NCBI GenBank assembly: GCA_964023205.1
Contig: OZ026845.1
Span: forward strand, 2,552,001 to 2,616,000
Reading direction: 5' to 3'
DNA from: Lutraria lutraria
Lineage: Eukaryota; Mollusca; Bivalvia; Venerida; Mactridae
Length of the DNA: 64,000 nucleotides
The notes under the pieces were generated by a model, which searched no databases, had not been told where the DNA came from, and was given only the letters and a program-made list of their open reading frames with translations. Shown here in pieces: positions 38,621 to 49,500 of this stretch (the stretch's first letter is position 1; every line of letters starts with the position of its first letter). Made by a program: the position numbers and the translations under genes.

Positions 38621-39352
38621 TGTACAAATATTGTATATATATCAAGTTAGTAGTACTTAGTATATTAGTTAGTATAAATAGTTTGTCATTATGGTCAGGG
38701 GGCTGCAGCAGATATTGAGTAAAACATATTTTACCTGGAAGCAGGCAGCTTTGTACTCTGGTAGAAGCGAACCAAAGTAGGAAACCAAATTTTCAAAAAT
38801 TGATATTTTTTAAATAATTACAATGTAACTCAGACTCATCATAAAAGCCATTAATTGATTTCAACAACTGAGTCAATAGATTGACATTTAACATTTAAGC
38901 AAGCAAGATAAGAACGTTTATAGCTATTGGGACTAGACACATGATAAAAACATGTTTGTGGAACACAATCCAATTTCATAACAGTGAGTAGGAAGGTGGG
39001 CATTAGCTTATAACCAAACATACACAAACTTAACAAAAAATGGTCCCAAATTCTCCAGCAAGAAATCAACACCTTTCCTAAAGCACCCTATACTCCGCAT
39101 TCCATAGCTGGAAATATTGCAAATTATAAATGACTGGTTATTTGTACACTGAGTAAAGTTCAAACTGGTCAACAATGTTTACCAAATCAAAAAAAAAATC
39201 AATTTTTCAATGAAGCAACACAACAACAATTAGCACATATTTTATGGATGCTAACAAAGTTGTAGTAAATGATTTACAAGAAGAATATTACAGTACAGTT
39301 GTTAAGCGAGCTAGATGAGACAAAGAGGATGTAGATATCTTAAAATACTTAC

Positions 39353-39382
39353 CAGTGTTACCAACAAGCTTTGCTTTTTTCA
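39353..39382 (-). CDS. unc-13: unc-13/Munc13 homologue, exon 2 (30-nt microexon)
   Basis: This 30-nt exon starts after a long pyrimidine tract ending TTTATTTTCAG and ends at the donor GTAAGTATT. It enters and leaves in phase 1. The two leading bases TG complete the G of exon 1 to make Val, followed by KKAKLVGNT, and a final G is left for the next codon. The other two frames contain stops, so only this phase works. Known UNC13 N-termini carry the same VKKAK-type segment, followed by Asp or Glu and the C2A strand KFNTYV. The intron to exon 1 spans 39383-41522 (2,140 bp). The next exon should start with two bases completing a G-codon and then the C2A sequence. I searched the minus strand from 39352 to 1 by eye for a NTYVTLKVQ or WEQDF signature and found none. 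Confidence 0.82.
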
Positions 39383-41522
39383 CTGAAAATAAAGAGAAAA
39401 ATAATAAGAGTTTTAATATACATGTATGTCAAAAGACCGAGTCTGTCTTAAATTCTTAATCACTGCTGGTCCGGTTAAAATTGACGTGCCATCAGACTGA
39501 CGGCCCAAGGACTAAGTACAGCCTTCTTGAAGACAAAATATTTTTTAAGGTTGGTCTAAAAGTTAAATGTCACATGACCATAAGTCATTATTATGGCATA
39601 ATGCTTACATTAATCAGACCTCCATAGTGATGTGGTTCAGGTCTCTGAGTCTGACTAGTACTCACTAGCTCCTCACCACTGTAAGTTTGAATCCCACCCA
39701 GAACCTGAGGTTGAGCTTTCTATAACTTATTATTAAAGACTCATCTCAACAAAAAACAGAGTACCAGAACAGATATATTGATTTTTTTCTGTATTCTGCA
39801 GCCACAGGAGTCACTGATATTTTGATGCATAAGCATTGATTTGTGTGGAGAGTTTTGAATTTTTGTAAAAATGTTTGCATGACTATTTTTTGTGGCCTAA
39901 CATGGCCATTAAACAGGGTTCTCAATAACAGCAGGCTACATGCCAATTTAGCCACTTAGAAATGTGTTAGCTTAAAAGTTTATAAAATATTGCTAGAAAA
40001 TGCCCGGAACCCCCCTAGCAGGCCTGTTTGTCTAGATTTTGGGCCAGTTGGCCACAAACTTATTGAGAACCCAGAAAAATAGTCATGCACATTATATACT
40101 CACATAGTTACCCAACAAACTGTTTTGTGCCATTGACGCTAAAGATTCTTACAGCAAAATCCAAACTATGAAAAAGTGTGGGAACTAATCATATACATGT
40201 ACAAATGTACCCCAATTGTATAAAAGTGATTGAAAGGCATGTTTGGAAAAAAAACTTATAAAAAAGACAAAAAAAATTTAAGTTTTGTGACCTATATACA
40301 TGTAGCTACCATCTCTTTTTCTTTTTGTCAAGAGACTGTACACTTGAATGTTTGCAGAGACATTCATTCATTTCTTCAGAGTCTATAATCAGATAGAAAG
40401 ACCAACATACATAATAAGCCAATATTATGAATATATTATATTGATACTTGTAAGTGATTATAGTGATTGTGACATATGATTATGAATTAGTGTCATGAGT
40501 GTCGGGTATGAAAACAATAGTTGATCAATATAAATTAAATACCAAGACAGACACGCTGTTAGAACTTAGAATTAAGGCCAGATGAATGCAATTTATTCAA
40601 AACCATATGTATAAGATTAAAAAAACAGCTGAAGCGGTACTATTAAATAATATTGTAACAAATTGTATATATATATATTCAATTGTTAGTAACAATATAC
40701 TGTATCAGAGGTTTAGACTACATAATATTAATAATGATATTATATATATTATATATATGTCTCTGACTGTAGATATTATATCACAATGTATATCAAAGAA
40801 TTATCATAATATAAATTATGTATATTATATGCCTCAATCACAGGACTGCTATCTTTTAATTAAATCATAGAACGAAGGCTCATCAATTCCTTACTTCAAT
40901 AATAACTTAAATAAGATATATACGTAACTTAATATAAGAAAATTCATTCTGTGAAATTCAAAAGACATAATTATTAAAGCAAGTAAAAAAATCATGAGCC
41001 ATTATAATTTATAATCAATTAATCATTAATGATGCACTTGTCTATGTCATATTAGTATTTAATTACTTCATTAGTCACTTGATGATTAATCATTAATAAT
41101 ATATATTTATATCTATAGGTCTTTGTTACAGCCATATACTTTTTGTAGTAGTTATAGTACTTTAGTGTTATGTTTGTGAATCAACAAACATTGAATTACA
41201 CAAATGTAAACACTATTTTCGAACTGAAACTAAATGTACCGTTTGACATTTTAACAAACATGTACGTTTAATTTTGAGTACGAATAAATGACAACTCTGT
41301 ATTTCTAAACAAAATTATGTCATTTTGATGAATTAAAAACAGTCGTATTATTTAATGCAATTTATAAGAACAAAACTATACATTGTTTGGTAGTACACAA
41401 TATGAGTAAATCGTTGAAACCCAGTAAAAAATGATAAATCACAATTTCAGTTCACAATTTTATCGATTCCAGCTTTTCATCGTAATTAAGTCCATATTTG
41501 GTATTTTTACGAAACAACTTAC
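39383..41522 (-). other. unc-13 intron 1
   Basis: The interval between the two recognised unc-13 exons has a consensus donor GTAAGT at its 5' end (plus positions 41517-41522) and CAG at its 3' end (39383-39385). It is AT-rich, most strongly at 40640-40830, where TATATA runs occur. At 39625-39735 there is a stretch resembling other repeats in the window (see 37230-37405). I saw no coding sequence in it. A plus-strand frame at 40586-40870 is made of AT-rich low-complexity codons and is not credible as a gene. Confidence 0.7.
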
Positions 41523-41544
41523 CGCAAATGCAAAGCAAAGACAT
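41523..41544 (-). CDS. unc-13: unc-13/Munc13 homologue, first coding exon (partial gene)
   Basis: On the minus strand this encodes MSLLCIC plus the first base (G) of the next codon, followed directly by a strong splice donor, GTAAGTTG, at 41515-41522. Joined to the microexon at 39353-39382 it reads MSLLCICVKKAKLVGNT. UNC13 proteins are known to begin MSLLC, then a short variable stretch, then VKKAK or VKRAK, just before the C2A domain. The family primes synaptic vesicles for fusion at the presynaptic active zone. This ATG is preferred because an in-frame stop lies about 25 codons upstream with no other in-frame ATG between, and because of the family match. A different-frame ATG further upstream opens a frame that overlaps this start, so an upstream ORF is possible. 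Only the extreme N-terminus lies in the window. C2A, C1, C2B, MUN and C2C are not visible. Confidence 0.82.
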
Positions 41545-41760
41545 GTTTGAAATTCGGATTCGTTGCTCAACACTGTGTAACACAAATTTTCTATCCGTAA
41601 TCCGTGGTTGTACGAAATATCATTTTCAGAATATGTGTAAATTAACATTGTTGACACAGCAAGTCGCCATATTGAAACGTGACGTCAGCGTATGTAATTG
41701 AATATTCATAAGGTCTAAATCGATACAACTGTAAATCAGCTTCACTAGTAGCAGATTCTC
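41545..41760 (-). promoter_or_regulatory. Probable unc-13 5' UTR and core promoter region
   Basis: Immediately upstream of the MSLLC start, the minus strand carries an AATATGGCGAC motif (41660-41670), like the YY1/initiator-linked ATGGCG words of metazoan promoters. A perfect cAMP-response element, TGACGTCA, lies at 41680-41687. No TATA box is obvious at a fixed distance. If transcription starts near the CRE, the leader holds a short frame starting ATGGCG and a longer frame overlapping the unc-13 start. The motifs are seen directly. Their promoter role is inferred from position. Confidence 0.35.
41680..41687. promoter_or_regulatory. Consensus CRE palindrome TGACGTCA
   Basis: A perfect 8-bp CREB/ATF site lies about 135 bp upstream of the unc-13 start codon, within typical promoter distance. 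Two more copies, at about 57991 and 58281, lie in the arms of an inverted-repeat element and are not gene-linked. Function is inferred. Confidence 0.4.
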
Positions 41761-43099
41761 TGGTGCGCTGCTTTTTCTTGCCTAAGAGGCTAAGTAAAGT
41801 CCGTGAATCAAATGACTTTAGCAATAATATGTTTTATGTAATAAGTACAAAAGACCGTTCCAATTTAATTTGGAGAGAACAAATTAAGTCATTTTTGAAG
41901 CTACGTCGCAATTTATATAGATTCTATACTGTAGGCCTACTCTACAGACATCCATTTACAAAATTAATATTATATAATTTGATAGATTTGTCTGTATGAA
42001 ATAATAGCTATGTGAGTAATTCTAGCTAGATCTCATATACATGTATACGCATATTTAAGTCAAATGAAACTTTGGTTAATACTTATATTTTCCCTATATA
42101 TCTAGAGATTTTATCAAGGACTTATACAGGCTACATACATGTATATAATTCCTTGATTTTATTATACAGTTGTCTGATGATGCACGGATGGGAGAGGGGG
42201 CATTTCTCAGGAGGCCGGTTTCGTCGCACTAAAAACTGGGGTCTTTTTTGGTGATTTTTTTTTCAGCTTTACAGTACAGGATGAGTAGGCCTATATAGAC
42301 TATACCGATCTTAGTAGACCTACCCGTAAGATAGCTCAGTGAGACAAGCTTCCATCCTCAGATGATTGGTCCTGACGAAACGTTGAGAGTTTAAATAAAT
42401 ATAATAAACATTTTAAGTTTTGCTGAAGTTAGACTTCTTTTTTACAAAATATATATCCTCAGATGAGAAATTCGTGAAACAAATTCTAAATCTTATTTAA
42501 TTAAGTAACGTTAGGCCAAGTCGAAATTACAATATTTATAACGTTATCCGAATTGATAAATCGTAATTGACAATATTATATGGCTGTCACGTTCTATGTT
42601 GAAAAAAAATCTCCGGAATATATAGGCCTATATATGTGCTCAAATACCAATTTTGAGCTGGGTATATTTAGCAGCGCGCTTTACTTATTTACGAAAGCCC
42701 TAATGTTGATTTACTAGTAATAGAAATAGTTTAAACCAGCGATACTGCAATTCCGCATCTTAGCCAGCATCCTTGAATTAACCATTATTTAACGAAGAAT
42801 ATCATTATGTCTTAAAATCTTAGACAACCGAAAGCAGGATAATTAACAGCAATTAAGTAGATCTCAAGTACCATCAACAATTAGGTAGCAATCAATTCTA
42901 AGATGTGATCAAACGTACGTACCCCGTGATACCAACATATCAATTAAACATGAAAGTATTGATTCATTCAAGGACGAATGATACCAGTGATTTACATTCA
43001 ACATGAAGAGTGAATTAACTGTGTCCACATACACTCGTATCTCATTGCAAAATGTAGTATTAATTAGTACTCGCATTATTCCTTAGAACATTCATTAGT
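41761..43099. other. Sequence upstream of unc-13, no genes recognised
   Basis: This is AT-rich with a G-rich patch near 42187-42240. TCCTGACGAAACGTTGAGAG at 42371 looks like a retroelement-tail word. No exon is supported. Confidence 0.35.
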
Positions 43100-43500
43100 C
43101 GTCCGTCCGTCCGTACACACAAGAGGGAGTTTGTGAGGTTAGGGTTGGGGTTGGTGTATTTAGGACTTAATTGTGAGGTTCAATTACGCACAAACTGGAA
43201 TTGTGGGGATAATTTCGACTTGTGGGGTGCAGACTTGTTGGGATAAAAATACCGAAAACGCTAAAGGGTACACCCCACAACATAGGTTTCATGGGTACGT
43301 CCATACCATATATTCCTTCGTTTGCCCGTACACAACAGAGGGTGGTTGTGGGGTTAGGGTTGGTACATTTCGGCATTTTGGGGTTCAGTTATGTACATAC
43401 TGGAATTGTGTGGGTAATTTCGACTTGTGGGGATAAGAATACTGATAAGATCAAAGGCTACATCCACAACATACCCCTCATGAGAACGTCCGTTCGTTTA
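43100..43500. repeat. Two tandem copies of a TTAGGG-containing unit
   Basis: Each copy contains GTCCGT, then CGTACACA, GAGG, TTAGGGTTGG, CTGGAATTGTG, AATTTCGACTTGTGGGG, AATAC and CATGRGWACGTCC words in order. The first spans about 43100-43312 and the second about 43325-43498. Several frames stay open through both copies, but the similarity is at DNA level with indels, so no protein is called. Confidence 0.65.
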
Positions 43501-46500
43501 TTATTTTTATAATTCATATTTGCTTCCATCAGTTTGGCTTTGCACATTTTCATCTCAGAGTAACATGTCAACGTTATAGGCTTAATATATCTATAACACA
43601 AGTGGAAAGAATTTCCATTCAATAAATTGATTTATTGTTTCCAGGAAACTAGAAAAAGGAAGGCCAGGCAATGATACGCGTTTGCTGATGTTGTCTTCCT
43701 TGTCGCTAGGTTGTTATATTTTCATTGATATTTACTAACCAAGCATATTAACTTCTTTGAACAAGACCCTACCTGTGATTAACAATAATTACAATACACA
43801 ACTAGAAAATAATTCACTGAAAATGAATTTGCACTTTTTACTTTACCTTTGTACTTCGAAAAATAGAAAACAAACATACATGTACATATAAATATTATTT
43901 CAATATCCAAGTAGGCCTATATGGTTTTTATATTGAAATTTTGAAATCAGAAATATAAATGAACTTAGTTCGAAATCTATCAAATAACATTTATAAAGGT
44001 TTTGTGAAAAGAAAAAAACAACTTATTGCTTCCCTTTCTGACAAGAGAATGTTTGTTAATTTCTCATTACAAGTTTCTTGCAATATTTGTAAGATATATA
44101 CAATACATGTATATATAAATTATACGATGCTCTTTTATTAACTTATATTATTAAATATGTATGCTATTGTCCATGTACAAATGTATATGTGTAAAAATGT
44201 AAATAAGTTTTATGTAAGGCAAATTTACTCATCTCTTGAATAAACTGGCATTATATAAGTGGCGTTTAATCATATACCGAGACACTATTGGTGACAATCG
44301 TAAATTCTCTGGAAATGTTCTTATTTCGTGCATGTACATTGAAAACACGTGCTCCTGTGCGTGATTGACATTTACCATAATTTTATGTGACACTAACAAA
44401 CTGCACGAAATAAAGGCAATCTAATGATTCCATTGTCTGTGTAGAAATTATCTCCATCAGCCTACGTGCAATCTTAGCATTAGTTAAATACTCTAGTATG
44501 ACCTTTAAAGTAAATATCCCATTTCTCGTGGTACATTTATTCATATGTACAGTAAAACATATATTATATTAGGGGTCACCTCCGAGTAAAGGTCACCCTG
44601 TGAATAAAGGTCATTCTTTGAAAAAACAAAAGAAGTACAAAATGACCTCCGAATAAACGTCACCTAAGGGTGCCCTATGTTCACAGGTTTGATATATATT
44701 TGTTGTAAATTGGTAAAACATTTGTGTGAGATCAACAGGAAGTCCCTTTGTGTCCTATATCACTAACGTCAATTTGCCTAGATTGTCGTTTATACCTATG
44801 GGTCCAACATGGGCATACCCACATGGGCTTGCCCAGAACCAGCCCATATAGGACCCATATAAACATGTCTGCTTGGTTGAGGCTGTAGTTGTATAAACTG
44901 TCTTATTTTATATCACAATGCTCATTCACGAATGTTAAGAACAATCAACACCTATATAAAAATAAGTTGTTTCCTATTTGACCGACCCGAACTTTTAGCA
45001 TCGACCAAGGTTTCAATCAGCCAAATCCAAAGTACGAAATGAGTGTTAAAAAGTGTCCCATCAACCCTCTTTTTACAGTATCTTATTCAAGCCCTATTTG
45101 GAGAGGACTGATACAGCGAGGTCCAGCATATCTAACCGTAGGTGTATTACTGTATCGGTGTTATTACAATGTTCCGCAACTTCTTTTTTATAGAACTTCT
45201 AATAAAAATGATGTATCAAGGATTATACTGTTATCTGACGTACAGTGTTAAAATTCACTGGAGATTCATTACGTGTATAAACATTAGCAAAACAATCATC
45301 TGCAGCGACATAATATCAAAACACACCCGTGATGTCAAAAACATGTTTAAACGACTACGTGTGTACAATTAGATAAATCGCATCGTGTTACACTAGTTTT
45401 GTAATGCGCAATTTCATTTGTTTGTTATATCATAAAATATTAACGCATCGAGCCTTGAACGGTTTGGAACAAAAATATGTATTTAGTCCGAGTGGATTCG
45501 ATTGACACAAGACAAATGAACGCAGGCTGGATTCAAACCAGTGACAAATTATTTACTATACTAAGACCTTTTCCCGACTGCATTTTACATAAATATGTTT
45601 ATGGAATTATTCTGTTATGCTTACAAATATTGCCTCAGGTATTGGGTCAAATTATAAACTTTGTCAATTACATAACCACTTGTTTGAAAGACATATTTTA
45701 TTTCCTTTGTTTATATAAAATATAAAATCATTTTAAAGATGCCTAATGGTTTGTCTCGTAACTCAATTTGACTTGTTACCTATACCGGTAAAAAAATAAT
45801 AATATGTTTCCATTTGCTTGAATCTGTTTGTGGATGCATTTATTTTAATAAAAAAACATTTCTTTTCAACAATAGATTTTTTTACTCAGATGCTAACTCA
45901 ATCGTAACTCCTCGGGCATTTCCGTAACTGATAAATACGCCTCGTATATAAGTGTAGGGTTATTAATTTGGGTTATGCCGTTTCCGGTAACTTCTTGTTC
46001 ATCTAGACCTTCGTTTTCAAGAATCATTCTTAGAATGGCAGACTTTCAAACGAATTTATCGTTCGCCATTGATAAAATAGGCATATTATGTACGAGGCGT
46101 TTTCTTAGGACAAACGACAAGAAGTTCCGACTGATGCTAACTGTTTTGACTGACTCACTTTGCACCAGGCCATAAAGGCTTGATGTCAATAATTTCAGAC
46201 GACAGTCAGTAACCACGTACATTATCATTGGCGACAGGTTCAACGCCGTCATTTTGTTTTATTACTATAGCAACGGAATAAAACTGTATCAACACATCTG
46301 TTGCATGAAATTTATGATCGCAAGCTAATACCGTAACATATTGAATACATAGTGACCAAGAATGAGAGATGATCAAATATGTAATAAATGTAGTACATGA
46401 ACAAATCACGAATAATGCATTTTCTGAAAAAGTTATTTGTTTTGTTCAAAGCTTTAGTGTTGTGGTGTGAAACTTCTAAAAACCGGAATTCCAGAAAGTT

Positions 46501-49500
46501 GGACAATTTTTCAAATTCTTTCCCCCCCGGAATCCATGAAAAGCCCAAACGTCCAGTCGGGATGGGGTCCGGGTTATAAGGGGTTTACTGCATTTAGGTT
46601 TATCAGCAATATTAACTTATAATTTTATAACTTAGCCCCTCGGGTGTCAGTGTTAAAATGTCGACAATTTTTGTCAACTAGACTACACATATTTTTAATA
46701 TTTGAAATGCATCAAGTAGCATAGAATATTGAAACGTTTCCATTTAGTTTCGCATGCCACCGTTAAGCCCATTTCACGAAACATTGGGCACACCAAACAA
46801 GCCTTTCCTGTCAACCACCAAACAATGCACACTGATCGATTAAAAACCGCAATGTGGAAAGTGTTCCATTCACTAATTTCTGTTTACGTTATAGTCGAAC
46901 TGAATTAAGATTTCCATTTGAGATCAATTCTGAATAATAATAATAAAAGTCAACAACGAATGCTCTGTCGCCTACAACAATAATGGTTTATAACTGATGG
47001 ATGTAGGAACCCTATGGAATTCAGCCAGCATCGAAATCCACAGGAAGTTCGAAATTAGCGTTCCATAATTTTCATTTATAAATGCGAGGAAGAGAGAATT
47101 TGATATGATATGGAAATGAGCAATCGATTAAAGCATTGTGCAATTTTAAACATCAAGTTACACAAGATCGGTCCAGGAAAACAGTATTCATTAAAAGTGC
47201 ATACTATTTGATATGCGAGATATTTTTTATCGCACGCAGTTCACATCAAATACTTCACTTCATGGAATGTTTGTGTTTACCCACTGTTTAAATCGTCTGG
47301 CTACGTCAACCACCTGTGAAACATAAAACGCTGACATTCGCGTAATTGTCCCTAGAAGGACGAATGCACTCAAGCAACCATTGTGACACGCATGCGCAAA
47401 TGCAATTCATCTTGTTAACTGATTCGTCAGATCACAAAACGGCAATCTTAGTTCTCCAAACCTGATGAATCGTCAGAAATATAGGAACATTGTTTGTCCT
47501 ATGAAATCGATGCTTCTTGCTTGTTTGAGATATATGTCTATGAATTTTAATATGACTTGATTTCATATCTTATAATACAAAGCGTCTGACAAAGAATCCT
47601 CCATTAATAATAACAGCGAGCTTTTACAGCAAATCAATGCTGGGGCACATCGCATTGTACAGTTATTTGAACAAACCAGTCTACTATTTCAGAAACCCTA
47701 TCAGTAGACTAGTGATCGGACAAATACAACTACTCACACTAGTAGTAGATTTATGCAATAGATGTGGTATGCCCACACACGGTGCACTCGGTGCTATAGA
47801 GATAAAGTAATGGGCATTATTGGCGCCTATGTGGAGTATATATATATACATAGAGACATTATCATTAGACACTTACAGGCTTACTCCTAAAGCGCCTTTG
47901 CAGTATTGGCATCATGAATTACAGAGCCAAATTAATGTACAATGTTACATGTATATCAATATCCATGGTGCCTAAGTAAACTAACACACCGCCAATCATA
48001 GAAACAAATTTAAAGGTAATAAGCCACTTTGAGCAACGACCCAAGACAAGACATACACTTCATGAAACTGAACTCCAAGAGTTTTTAAAATGACCAGTAT
48101 ACAGACAAACTGGCTATTAAGGGTCGCCAAAAGGATGAAATATTACATTTGAGGATTGTGAACCATTATGCGGAGGTTCGTTTGTTCCGTTATATCGTCA
48201 AGGGTACGCTTAATTGTGACCGTTTAGCACAGGAAGCGGTAAGGTAGTTTGGCTATCCATATTAGTGTATATCAATCATTATTCGCCACACATATCCTGA
48301 GATATCTGAGTGCTATTATCATAATATTCAAACCAATTTTAAAAGGTCACCCTGACAAATATTTAAGTATTTAATGAAAGCATTTAGTGTTCTGTAAGAA
48401 GTCTCGTGTATTGTTTCAAGATCCTGTTTTACCATAGAAGTTACATGGCTGGCGGCTGGAGACGTTCTTTTAACCAAAGGCGTTGGTAAATCATTATTCA
48501 CGGAAACATTTTACCACGCCACCTTTTAAAATATTAATCCAATCTCCTGTACAACATTGATAAACGGGCATTATTTCAATATTTTTCATTTGTTTGTTAG
48601 TTTAATTAAACTTTGCAGGTCACAAATTACCACGTAATCCTTCTGTTAATTTTGAAAGTCGACAGCAGCCTCCTTAAGTAACGCCAATAATTAAATTTAT
48701 CGTTTTTGTAAGGCGCGCATTAATGTTGTCATCGGCAAAACTCCTCCACAAATTTGGAAACTCAAAATCAATCTACCTTCATCGCTAAATGGCAATTAAG
48801 AGCCATAACGGGTTTCAAATTATGCCCTTGAAACTACTGTACTAGCATGGTAGGACATTTATTTATTGTATTTTTCAGCTCGTAAAATTTGGAATGACAT
48901 TTAGAAATGTTCTTTCGGACGAATACAAAAACCTTTAATACATATATCAAGAAAGAATTATCTTTCTTGAATTGATAACACCACTCTGGCATAATTTGAT
49001 AATTTATAATGTATATTTTATGCATTTTCCAGATTAATTTGATTAATAGTGTGAAAATAGAAAATTCAATATGAACCAATCGTCCCCTAGTGGGCGATAA
49101 ATTTGATCATCTTTACTTTGTTTCCAAGTTATTAATGTCATTTTTTGTTGCAAATACAAATACTGTAAAAAAACAATATCCTCATTTCAGCACGAAATGT
49201 ACAATGCTTGATATTAAATGTCCAAATGTTTACATGAAATGTCCTAAATACACAATGACAGGCACATATCGTCTATATCTCAAGAAACGTATGCGTAACT
49301 ATGTAGCCCCCAAAATGTAACTAAGCAAGAAAAGCAGCGTTTTTGTTTGATATGTATACAACACTGTTTATGAATATTAACATTAATCATCGAGTTTCAT
49401 AAATGTAAGGTCAATGGTAGTCAGATAGAACTTCTGGGTTACCTACTAGCGTCACCACCGAGTCTAACAACGAGTTTCAAAAAAGGAAGAACAATTCCAA

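Larger units (their letters stand above)
1..39352 (-). other. unc-13 intron 2, inferred, running beyond the window
   Basis: The exon at 39353-39382 ends with a good donor, and I can find no C2A-coding exon downstream on the minus strand. The left 39 kb is therefore inferred to be intron. It holds four tandem arrays, several non-autonomous transposons and otherwise unremarkable AT-rich sequence. The inference fails if a C2A exon was missed. A translated search of this interval with any UNC13 C2A domain would settle it. Confidence 0.55.
37063..39352. other. Intronic sequence next to unc-13 exon 2
   Basis: It contains a perfect 31-bp tandem duplication at 37320-37381 and loose repeats of about 80 bp built on GGTATGTCAG and GTTAGTC words at 38325-38620. 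No other coding sequence was recognised. Confidence 0.4.

Noticed and set aside
39625..39735. Possible tRNA gene (box-B-like GTTTGAATCCC)
   Set aside because: No cloverleaf can be folded around it; it fits a SINE-like repeat better.
40586..40870. 94-codon plus-strand frame
   Set aside because: Ile/Tyr/Asn-rich translation of AT-rich low-complexity DNA.
45975..46252. Overlapping plus and minus frames, one starting MADFQTNLSFAIDKI (like an eh1-type motif)
   Set aside because: No splice sites or homeodomain nearby, and both strands are equally open.
47870..47920. MMPILQRRFRSKP start next to GTAAGC and GTAAGT, considered as an alternative unc-13 first exon
   Set aside because: No promoter signal or homology; two competing donors and no supporting neighbour.
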